Source: Brachyspira murdochii (GTDB taxonomy: Bacteria > Spirochaetota > JAAYUW01). From it: DNA of 64,000 bases. Every line of letters starts with the position of its first letter. The first letter of the stretch is position 1. The notes below the pieces were generated by a model, which was not told the DNA's origin, did no database searches, and saw nothing but the letters and a program-made list of their open reading frames with translations. Below are positions 35,842 to 43,949 of the stretch, piece by piece. The stretch is from positions 62,001-126,000 of the forward strand of contig DYJT01000003.1 in assembly GCA_020722965.1 (NCBI GenBank), read 5' to 3'. The translations under genes were made by a program, and so were the position numbers.

Positions 35842-36828
35842 TTGACAACTACTTCTATAACTTTTTTTCTAATTTTACTCTTGTTTATCTTTGCCATAAC
35901 TATTAAACAATATTTAAAAAACAGGAAAATTAAAAAATCAAGAAATCCAATTTTAAGAAGAAGATTTATTATCAGGATTTTTCTTCTTCTTTTAATATCT
36001 TTATTAATATCTTTGACATTTTCAAACTATAAAGGTGGAACTAAAAAGATTACAAATTATTCTATGATAATAGATAACATAATTATTATTGATTATTCTA
36101 CTTCAATGATTTCGAATGATATAAAACCAAATAGGTTTGAGCAAAGCAAAAATCTTTCCATGCATATTGTAGATAATCTAATTAATTCAAGATTCGCACT
36201 TATTCTTTTTGGTGATGATCCTTTACTGGAGGTTCCTTTAACAGATAACATTGAATTTTTGAAAAATGTATTATCAAGCATTCAAATCAATGAAGAAATA
36301 TATAGATCTTCAAATATATCCCTGGCTCTTATTTCGGCTATCGATCTTTTAATAAGAAGCCCGGCCATTTATAAAAATTTAATTGTTTTCTCAGATTTTG
36401 ATTTTGATAAAACACTACCAATTAAAGTAAAAGATCAGATTACCGAACAAATTACTTATCTTTTTAACATTGTTGTATCTTCAGAAAAAGGGTCTAATAT
36501 CTGGCTACCAAATAAAAACACTTTTCTTGTCGATAAATTCCAGAATGAGGTTTTTTCAGCTCCAAATAAAATATTTCTTAGTGATATTTCAAAATTACCA
36601 AATTCAAGTATATTATATTGGGACAACTTAAATTACAACAGTATTTCCTCGATATTAAACATCAATAAGGATCTGGCTACAAAAATGGAAAAACATGAAA
36701 CCTTTGCCGCAAGGGAGTTAAATTATCTATTTGGTCTTATCGGCTTTTTATTGATGATTTTGTATTTGGCAATTTTCTCAGATGTTTTTACTATAATCTT
36801 TAACATGATAACCCAAAAGAATGGTTAG
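35842..36828 (+). CDS. batB: BatB-like von Willebrand A membrane protein
   Basis: A 328-residue protein starting with TTG at 35842, immediately after the batA stop. It has two N-terminal helices, a von Willebrand A domain with IIDYSTSM (DxSxS), SSNISLALISA and VFSDFDFD (the second acidic metal ligand), and a C-terminal membrane helix near 295-320. It is paralogous to BatA in layout. In characterised clusters BatA and BatB form complexes with BatC. Confidence 0.85.
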   Translation: MTTTSITFFLILLLFIFAITIKQYLKNRKIKKSRNPILRRRFIIRIFLLLLISLLISLTFSNYKGGTKKITNYSMIIDNIIIIDYSTSMISNDIKPNRFEQSKNLSMHIVDNLINSRFALILFGDDPLLEVPLTDNIEFLKNVLSSIQINEEIYRSSNISLALISAIDLLIRSPAIYKNLIVFSDFDFDKTLPIKVKDQITEQITYLFNIVVSSEKGSNIWLPNKNTFLVDKFQNEVFSAPNKIFLSDISKLPNSSILYWDNLNYNSISSILNINKDLATKMEKHETFAARELNYLFGLIGFLLMILYLAIFSDVFTIIFNMITQKNG

Positions 36829-36852
36829 AAAGGAAAATAAACTTTTATAAAT

Positions 36853-37431
36853 ATGCTAAAAAACATATTAAAAATATTTCTAATTTCTACCTTAGTCTAT
36901 ATTCTAATTGTCGCAATAACACCAATTGGCAAGATATTGTTTCTATCATATTTTTCTACCGATGATGTATTCTTCAGTTACTTACATGAAAACTCAAAAA
37001 AAAATTTAATTCCAAAAGATTTAATAAAAATAGATATCATATATCTTTTACTAAAAAATGAATTATTCGATTCATTTGAAGATTATAATAAAACTATCGA
37101 AATAGATAAACTTAAAAAAAATGAAAAGGTTGTTTTATTAAACTACCTGGGTTTTTATTTTTATAAAAAAAACGAGCTTGAAAAATCAAAAGAATCTCTT
37201 GTTAAAGCTTGCAAGATTCAACCAAACAACTGGGTACTAATTTTAAATTTGAATTTCATCTTAAACCTATTAGAACAGAAAAATCAAAAAGATGAGAAAT
37301 CCAATAATGAATCATCGATATTCGATATAGTAAATTTGCAAGATTCAAACAACATTCAAAACGCTGTGAATCAAATGATTAAATCAAAGATAGAAAAAAA
37401 TAAAGAAAATAAAGATGATAGATACTGGTAG
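36853..37431 (+). CDS. batC: BatC-like TPR protein
   Basis: The 192-residue protein has an N-terminal signal anchor (residues 7-28). A tetratricopeptide pair near residues 90-140 reads NYLGFYFYKKNELEKSKESLVKACKIQPNNW, and a charged tail closes it. Position between BatB and BatD and a TPR content match BatC of other clusters. The symbol is by synteny. Confidence 0.72.
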   Translation: MLKNILKIFLISTLVYILIVAITPIGKILFLSYFSTDDVFFSYLHENSKKNLIPKDLIKIDIIYLLLKNELFDSFEDYNKTIEIDKLKKNEKVVLLNYLGFYFYKKNELEKSKESLVKACKIQPNNWVLILNLNFILNLLEQKNQKDEKSNNESSIFDIVNLQDSNNIQNAVNQMIKSKIEKNKENKDDRYW

Positions 37432-37440
37432 AATATATAG

Positions 37441-39030
37441 ATGAAAAAAAATAAAAATTCTATTTTATTATTTTTATTTATATTTTTTACTTTTTTTATA
37501 TTTATCTCTTATTCAAATGAAATTATAACAATAAATGCTAAAATAGATCCTCTTACTATTTATGTTGATGAAGAGTTTAAGATAATTGTCACAATTGAAT
37601 CAAACCACCCAATTAATATAGAAGAATATCCTTCATTTGCCAAGATTAAAGCTGTAAAACAAATTAAAGAACCTGAATTTCAACAAAAATATGAAGTACA
37701 ATTTCTTAATTATAAAATTGTTGAAAAATATACAGTAACAATTACCTTTTATCTTTTAGCAGAAGAAGAAGAGAATATCCTTGGAACATCATTTAAATTT
37801 AAGATTAATAACAATTATCATGTATTAAAAGATTTTATAATACCTATAATTTCTAGATCCAATAACCTATTAAGCCTAAAAGAAAATTATCTTTTATCTT
37901 TTATCTATGAACCTAAAGAGATATTTATAGGACAACCTTTTGAATGCGAATGGATTATATTTTCAAAGCAAGATATTGAAAAAATAACCATGATAAACAT
38001 TCCCCAAATAATTGGGGCAGTCTATCAGAAAATAGCTATACAAAACAACAAAGAGACTCTTTCAATTTTCGATGAACAAATAAATAAATATACTGTTTTA
38101 AAACTTCTTGTTTTCCCTCAGAATGAATCATTTGTTTTTTTTGACAAATTTGATATAGAAATAAAATATTATGAAGATAACGAACTTAAAGAAATTAAAC
38201 AGACATTTGTGGCTAAAAAAGTTTTTATTAAAGAACTTCCATATTTCAATCCAAATTTCTTCGGCTTAATCGGTGAGTATTCTGTCAGTTTTAACTATAA
38301 TAGAATTGAAAGTAAAAATTCAATATTTTACATTCTTGAAATCGTTTTAAATGGAAATGGAAACCATAAATATGTTGATTTTAAAAAATTGAAAATAAAT
38401 CAAATGGATTTTAATGTAATTGGTCCACAGATAGAACAGGACGATTCAAAAGTGGTGTTAACCTATTTTTTATACCCGAAACAAACGGGATATATTTCCT
38501 TTAATCATATAAATATTTCAATATTTGACCCATCAAAAAATGATTATGATAACATTATAATACCAAAATCATATGTCTACATAAATGAATTATTGGAAGT
38601 AGTACTAAATAATTTTAATTTTAGTAAGACAAATTACCTGATTGAAAAGAGAAAAATCTCAAATTTATTCGATTTCCTGGAAATTTTACCATTAGAAATA
38701 TTTTTAATATTTTTTATACTATTTATTATGCTATTTATCGCTATTATTTATTTATTTCAAAATATCAAAGCTGAATCAACAACAGAATTAAATAAGGATA
38801 AAAATATTATTACTCTTTGGGATCAATTTATAAAAATCAATAATATAAAGGATGAAAATGAATTAGAAATTTTCATCAATAAACAAAATTACAAAACAGG
38901 TCAACTTATTATCGAGACATTTAATTACTATAAATCTAATTTTAGTGAAAACCATAAATCAATTAATCAAAAAGATAAAATTAAATTATCCCAAAAGTTT
39001 TATAAATTTTTAAAAAAGAACAAAAAATAA
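37441..39030 (+). CDS. batD: BatD-like protein
   Basis: The 529-residue protein has a signal segment (8-25), a long beta-rich periplasmic region opening ITINAKIDPLTIYVDEEFKIIVTIE, which matches the start of the BatD/oxygen-tolerance family, a membrane helix near 420-445 and a cytoplasmic tail of about 85 residues. Size, topology and order (after the TPR gene, before BatE) agree with BatD. Confidence 0.85.
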   Translation: MKKNKNSILLFLFIFFTFFIFISYSNEIITINAKIDPLTIYVDEEFKIIVTIESNHPINIEEYPSFAKIKAVKQIKEPEFQQKYEVQFLNYKIVEKYTVTITFYLLAEEEENILGTSFKFKINNNYHVLKDFIIPIISRSNNLLSLKENYLLSFIYEPKEIFIGQPFECEWIIFSKQDIEKITMINIPQIIGAVYQKIAIQNNKETLSIFDEQINKYTVLKLLVFPQNESFVFFDKFDIEIKYYEDNELKEIKQTFVAKKVFIKELPYFNPNFFGLIGEYSVSFNYNRIESKNSIFYILEIVLNGNGNHKYVDFKKLKINQMDFNVIGPQIEQDDSKVVLTYFLYPKQTGYISFNHINISIFDPSKNDYDNIIIPKSYVYINELLEVVLNNFNFSKTNYLIEKRKISNLFDFLEILPLEIFLIFFILFIMLFIAIIYLFQNIKAESTTELNKDKNIITLWDQFIKINNIKDENELEIFINKQNYKTGQLIIETFNYYKSNFSENHKSINQKDKIKLSQKFYKFLKKNKK

Positions 39031-39046
39031 TCAAAAATAAGGATTT

Positions 39047-39820
39047 ATGAATATTATAAATATTAAAAAGAATTCATTTCTTTTCTTTCTTACCATGTTA
39101 TTTTTAGTGATACTGATTTTTACTTTTTATTTAGTTAAAGAACATTATCTTAATAATAAGATTGCCTATTATAATCAAGTATTTGAAAAAGCAAATAGAT
39201 TGATGGAAAACCAGGATTTTTTAAAAGCATTGTCGTATTTTGAAGGATTATACTTTAGTGGTTTTAAAACAATTTCTGTTATAAAGAATTGTATTTACCT
39301 TTATCAAATGACAAACCAAACAGATAAGTTATATCGCTTTATTCGCATTTCTTTTATAGATAAAGGTTTCTATCCCGAATATAAAAAATATCTTTGTTCA
39401 ATATTATCAGAAGATTACAAATGGATTATTAAAGCGAACTTGATAGATTATATTAATATCTATATAATAATATTTTTTGAATTAATATCACTTCTAATTT
39501 TTTTTATAAGCTTATTATCTATTAAAAAAGATAAAAAACTTAAAAATATTTTTTTTATTATTTTGATTTTAAATTTGATTGTTTTATGTTTATTTTTTTT
39601 AAAAACAGGTTATTATTTACATAGAAACGAGGCAATTTCGATTGAACACTGTGATGTTTTTAATTTTCCATTAAAAGATGCTACCCCAATATTTACTATA
39701 CAGGAACATGTTAAATTAAAAGTCATAGGAAATTTTGAATCATTTACTTTGATTAAATTACAAAACGATAAAAGTGGATGGATTAAAACTAAAAGTATTT
39801 TAAAGGTTTTTAATGAATGA
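39047..39820 (+). CDS. batE: BatE-like TPR/SH3 protein
   Basis: The 257-residue protein has an N-terminal helix (10-30), TPR-like helices (YYNQVFEKANRLMENQDFLKALSYFEGLY), two further membrane helices near 140-190, and a C-terminal bacterial SH3-like fold ending KLQNDKSGWIKTKSILKV. The SH3 after membrane helices is the BatE arrangement. Its stop codon shares ATGA with the start of the sensor kinase gene (four-base overlap). Confidence 0.82.
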   Translation: MNIINIKKNSFLFFLTMLFLVILIFTFYLVKEHYLNNKIAYYNQVFEKANRLMENQDFLKALSYFEGLYFSGFKTISVIKNCIYLYQMTNQTDKLYRFIRISFIDKGFYPEYKKYLCSILSEDYKWIIKANLIDYINIYIIIFFELISLLIFFISLLSIKKDKKLKNIFFIILILNLIVLCLFFLKTGYYLHRNEAISIEHCDVFNFPLKDATPIFTIQEHVKLKVIGNFESFTLIKLQNDKSGWIKTKSILKVFNE

Positions 39821-41790
39821 TTAATGAAAAGAAAAGTTATAATGAAATCATTAGATTTATAATTAAAGAAAGAAAATCTTTTTTAATTATAGCCTTTATA
39901 TTAATATCATTTCTACTTTTAACAATATTTTTTTATAATGATCTTATTAAAGAAGAAAGGAAATTCTTTCAAAACAGAATAATAGCAAATTTTAATACTA
40001 AAATAGACAGCACGGTTTCTTTTATTTTTAAATCAATTTCAATATTAAAAATGGATTATCAACCTGGAACTACCTTTTATTCATCAATTTTAGATCAGGT
40101 AGAACAGAATTCTTTTATCAATTTCGCAATAATCTTACCGTCACAATCTTTGATACTCGATATTTCAGAAGATGAGATAGAAGAAGAAAAGAAACAAGAA
40201 GCTTATTTAGGTTACTTATCCGCCTATCAAGCATACAAAAATAATAAATTCGCATTGGCAGAATCTTATCTTCTTGAAAATATTCAAACAAAGGGAAATT
40301 ATATATATACAGCAATAGAATCCTTTAAATTGCTGTTAAAAATTTATCTTGAAACCGAAAATTTTTCACAATTATCGTTATATTCCAATAGGGCTTTATC
40401 TTATATACTTTTTAATAATATAAGAACACAATTTGTCTTTGAGGTCTTAGAAATCCTTTACAATTTAAACCAGAATTTAAATATAAAAAAGGGCATATTA
40501 ATTCAGGCAATATTATTATCAAAAACATTTAATCTCCCGATCCCCAAAACTTATAATTTAACTAAAAGAATCGAAATTTTCCCTAAGTATATATTAGACT
40601 ATATTTCTTCTCAATCATTTTACAAAGAATATTTAACATTAAAGTCGACCGTAAATAATACTGGTATTCATTTTTTTAGTCTTCTAGATCAAGATAATTC
40701 TATATTCATAAATTTTTTACCAACAACTAACAAAGTATATACAATAATATATTCTTTTAACATTTCTCAACTATCCAGAATAATGGAAGACAATCTAAAG
40801 ACTTACGAGTTTAAATATTCTATAGACATAGATGATTTGGTTAAAGAATATGAAGCATATACTCTTTTTAAGGTTTCAGATATTACAATTGGAACATATA
40901 GAAAATTATACATTGCTATGTATGTAAGGAAAAGTGAACTTTTAGGTTATTTAAGCCAAAAAAGGTATAAGATAACAAATCTTGCCTTTTTAATACTGGT
41001 ATTTCTTATATTTTTTACTATTTTAATCTTATTTTCATTTACTTTAAAAGAATTTACCCTCAATAAATTGAAATCTGATTTTATATCGATAATCTCACAC
41101 GAATTAAAAACCCCGATAACAGCTATGCAATTGATGTTGGAAACAATAATAGAAAGGTATGAATCTTTCAATGATGATAAGAAATTGGATTACCTCGGAA
41201 ATATTTTTAAGGAAACCGAAAGATTATTATTTCTAATAAATAACTTACTCGTCTATTCGAGAAATGAAAAAAATAGACAGATAATTTTGATATCTTCGGT
41301 TAATCTTTCAAATATTTTAAATGATGTAGTAGAATTTTTCAAAATTGATAAAAAGAATATGAAAATTTATATTGATTTTCCAGAAAATGATATAATTATT
41401 GATGCAGATGGTCATTCTTTAAAACAGGTTTTTTATAATTTAATAGATAATGCTTACAAATATGGAAAAAATGATAAAAAACTTGAAATATCTGTGAGAG
41501 AAGAAAAAAATAATGTTAAAATCAAATTTAAGGATAATGGTATAGGTATTAGCAACAAAGAGCTACCTTTTATCTTTGAAAAATTTTATAGAGGGAATGA
41601 GACAAATTTTATTCCAGGGACAGGTTTAGGTTTAAGTCTTACAAAATCAATTATTGAAATGCATCAGGGTAAAATTTATGTAAATTCAACTTTGAATATA
41701 GGGACAGAATTTACAATTATATTACCTAAAAAGCAAAAAAATATTAAAAGGAGGTTTTTGAATGAACCAAAAGAAAATCTTACTGGTTGA
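39817..41790 (+). CDS. Membrane sensor histidine kinase coupled to the Bat operon
   Basis: This 657-residue kinase has a first membrane helix (about 20-40), a large extracytoplasmic region (about 345 residues) with helical repeat-like segments (YQAYKNNKFALAESYLLEN), a second helix near 388-410, then HisKA with SHELKTP (His428) and an HATPase domain with NLIDNAYKYG, FKDNGIGI and GTGLGLSLTKSI. No HAMP or PAS module separates the second helix from HisKA. It overlaps batE by 4 bases and the response regulator by 29, so it reads as part of the same transcript. It probably monitors the envelope or Bat activity (inference). Confidence 0.9.
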   Translation: MINEKKSYNEIIRFIIKERKSFLIIAFILISFLLLTIFFYNDLIKEERKFFQNRIIANFNTKIDSTVSFIFKSISILKMDYQPGTTFYSSILDQVEQNSFINFAIILPSQSLILDISEDEIEEEKKQEAYLGYLSAYQAYKNNKFALAESYLLENIQTKGNYIYTAIESFKLLLKIYLETENFSQLSLYSNRALSYILFNNIRTQFVFEVLEILYNLNQNLNIKKGILIQAILLSKTFNLPIPKTYNLTKRIEIFPKYILDYISSQSFYKEYLTLKSTVNNTGIHFFSLLDQDNSIFINFLPTTNKVYTIIYSFNISQLSRIMEDNLKTYEFKYSIDIDDLVKEYEAYTLFKVSDITIGTYRKLYIAMYVRKSELLGYLSQKRYKITNLAFLILVFLIFFTILILFSFTLKEFTLNKLKSDFISIISHELKTPITAMQLMLETIIERYESFNDDKKLDYLGNIFKETERLLFLINNLLVYSRNEKNRQIILISSVNLSNILNDVVEFFKIDKKNMKIYIDFPENDIIIDADGHSLKQVFYNLIDNAYKYGKNDKKLEISVREEKNNVKIKFKDNGIGISNKELPFIFEKFYRGNETNFIPGTGLGLSLTKSIIEMHQGKIYVNSTLNIGTEFTIILPKKQKNIKRRFLNEPKENLTG

Positions 41791-42448
41791 AGATGAAAAA
41801 GGGATTAGAAATGTCCTTAGAGATAACCTGGAATATGAAGGATACAGCATTCTTGAAGCCGAAGATGGAGTAAAAGGACTGGAAATTGCTAAAAATGAAA
41901 ATCCGGATCTTATAATTTTAGATTTAATGCTACCGCAGATGCATGGTTATGATTTTATAAAACAACTAAAAAAGACACATACTTCAATACCAATTATCAT
42001 TGTTTCCGCAAAATCTGAAGAGATTGATAAAATCAAAGGGCTTGATCTTGGAGCAGATGACTATATAACTAAGCCTTTTCAAATTAGGGAGTTGGTTTCT
42101 AGAATCAAAGCAATATTCAGAAGATACAATAAGACTCCTGAAACCATTCAGAACTTCTCTTTTAAAAACTTTCTAATAGATTTTGAAAAAGGGATATTTT
42201 ATAAAGATGGCGAAAAAGTCGATATTTCTTTTTATGAATTTGAAATTTTGAAATATCTGATAATAAATAAAAATAAGCCAGTAACAAGAAATGATATAAT
42301 TGAAACAGTATGGAAAGCAGAAGGTGCAATTTCTTCACGAAATATAGATACACATATAGTTAATTTACGAAAATTAATTGAAGAAGATCCTGCTAATCCA
42401 AAATATATTAAAACAGTATTCAGAATTGGATACAAATTTGAAATATAA
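41762..42448 (+). CDS. OmpR/PhoB-family response regulator
   Basis: The 228-residue regulator has a receiver domain with Glu10-Asp11, phospho-acceptor Asp54 (LIILDLMLPQMHG), SAKSE and DYITKPF. A C-terminal winged helix follows (ISFYEFEILKYLI, ETVWKAEGAISSRNIDTHIVNLRKLIE, IKTVFRIGYKFEI). The ATG lies inside the kinase gene, with AAGGAGG placed for initiation, so partner synthesis is coupled. It is presumably phosphorylated by the adjacent kinase and binds DNA as a dimer. Targets are unknown. Confidence 0.95.
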   Translation: MNQKKILLVEDEKGIRNVLRDNLEYEGYSILEAEDGVKGLEIAKNENPDLIILDLMLPQMHGYDFIKQLKKTHTSIPIIIVSAKSEEIDKIKGLDLGADDYITKPFQIRELVSRIKAIFRRYNKTPETIQNFSFKNFLIDFEKGIFYKDGEKVDISFYEFEILKYLIINKNKPVTRNDIIETVWKAEGAISSRNIDTHIVNLRKLIEEDPANPKYIKTVFRIGYKFEI

Positions 42449-42486
42449 TCCAACGAAAGTTTCTGATTCTTGAAAAATTATCTACT

Positions 42487-43029
42487 TTATAAACTATCGA
42501 GTGAAGAATCTAGAGACTGCTGTATTACTTTTTCAAGTTGCTCTTGGTCTTTACTGATTTGATTAAAAAATTCTTTATCTATTAATTTAACAATGAATGG
42601 ATCCTTTTCTAATATTAAAAGTGTTATAGAATCTTCCCAGACAAACTGTTTCTGATTAACTATTGGCTCTCCATATTTTTCATAAAGCCTTATATATTCC
42701 TCATAAACAGAAATGTAAGATGGATCGAAAAAGAATATTATCATTGAAAGAATTTCTTTATAAAAAACAAACAATATTTTCCTAAAATATGGTGGAAATA
42801 TAACTGCAACAACACTTTTATCTGGTTCATTAAAGTAAACATCTAATTCACCCTGTATTGTCATATTTTTTTCTGATATTATCTTTTCAAATTCGCCTTT
42901 TGCAATACCTAAGGATATTCCTTGAAAAGATCTATTTAAAAAGCTTGATTTGTTTTCTTCTTGAGCATCTATACTAAAGCAGAAAATTAAAATAAAAAGA
43001 ATAACAAATAAAAATTTTCTTGCTTTCAT
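42487..43029 (-). CDS. Small exported protein of unknown function
   Basis: The 180-residue protein has a clear signal peptide (MKARKFLFVILFILIFCFSIDA), cleaved probably after Ala22. The mature part begins FLNRSFQGISLGIAKGEFEKII, a pattern like small envelope proteins with an SmpA/OmlA-style 'G(I/M)SxxEf' repeat, followed by a beta-rich region. I do not recognise a family. It lies 80 bases after the RNA methyltransferase start... on the same strand, downstream of the cell-shape cluster, and converges on the response regulator gene. Confidence 0.65.
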   Translation of the reverse strand: MKARKFLFVILFILIFCFSIDAQEENKSSFLNRSFQGISLGIAKGEFEKIISEKNMTIQGELDVYFNEPDKSVVAVIFPPYFRKILFVFYKEILSMIIFFFDPSYISVYEEYIRLYEKYGEPIVNQKQFVWEDSITLLILEKDPFIVKLIDKEFFNQISKDQEQLEKVIQQSLDSSLDSL

Positions 43030-43109
43030 AAAATATTCAACTCTCTTATTTTTACTTTTGTGTCTTTTATCTTTTGTTTCGCTTTTCTTCTCTACACAAT
43101 CTGCTATGA

Positions 43110-43949
43110 TTATTTCTTAACTTTGGTATCTTGTGCCTTGTAAGCTAACCATGATGCCGCAATAGAAAAAGCAGAAGCCACATTTATCGAGTTTTTTATT
43201 CCATATTGCGGTATTTCTATAATATAATCTGCTTTTCGTAAAAATACTTCACTAACCCCAAACTCTTCATTACCACAAACAATTATCAACTTTTTCTTAT
43301 CACAAAAATCCCAGATCTTTTTGGAATTATTGTTTTTTTCTAAAATAGCAATTTCATACCCATTTTTTTCAATAAACTCAAATATCTTCTCTTCCTCTTT
43401 AAAAAGACAAACTTCAATTAATTTTTCGGCATTCATAGAGGTTCTATAAATTTTTTCAAATGGGATATTTGTCGTTATTCCATAAAAGAATACGCTTTTA
43501 AATCCAAAGGCTTCTGCACTTCTAATAATTGAACCAGCATTAAAAGGCGATCTGATATTATCTAATAAGACTATTAAATCCTTTCCTGAAGCTTCACTTA
43601 TTTTACCTTCTGATGAGCCATATCTCGTATAGTTTATAAAATCAGATTCATAATTTTTTGAATCTATTTTTAAAAAAATTTCATAACGTAATTTTAATAA
43701 AAAATCTAATAAATTTTGATAGTTTAAAGATGAACCATTTTGAATTTTATCTAGATAAACTTTTAGCAAAGATAAATATGAATTAAGATTACCATATATT
43801 TGCATGTAATCAAAAAGATTTTGAATTTGAGAGGGTAATTTAGTTTTTTCACCTAGTTTTATATTTAAAAGACAATTATCAAGTAAAAATAAAATTTTCT
43901 TTATCTGGTTTTTTTTACTTAACTTTTCAAAATTATGTTTATTAATCAT
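43110..43949 (-). CDS. SpoU/TrmH-family RNA 2'-O-methyltransferase
   Basis: The 279-residue protein has a C-terminal SPOUT domain with the three motifs: LLDNIRSPFNAGSIIRSAEAFG, IIVCGNEEFGVS and IPQYGIKNSINVASAFSIA. An N-terminal helical extension of about 120 residues replaces the usual L30e-like substrate domain. The trefoil-knot enzymes methylate ribose in tRNA or rRNA; the target nucleotide is unknown. Its start overlaps the end of the radical SAM gene by four bases (ATGA). Confidence 0.9.
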   Translation of the reverse strand: MINKHNFEKLSKKNQIKKILFLLDNCLLNIKLGEKTKLPSQIQNLFDYMQIYGNLNSYLSLLKVYLDKIQNGSSLNYQNLLDFLLKLRYEIFLKIDSKNYESDFINYTRYGSSEGKISEASGKDLIVLLDNIRSPFNAGSIIRSAEAFGFKSVFFYGITTNIPFEKIYRTSMNAEKLIEVCLFKEEEKIFEFIEKNGYEIAILEKNNNSKKIWDFCDKKKLIIVCGNEEFGVSEVFLRKADYIIEIPQYGIKNSINVASAFSIAASWLAYKAQDTKVKK

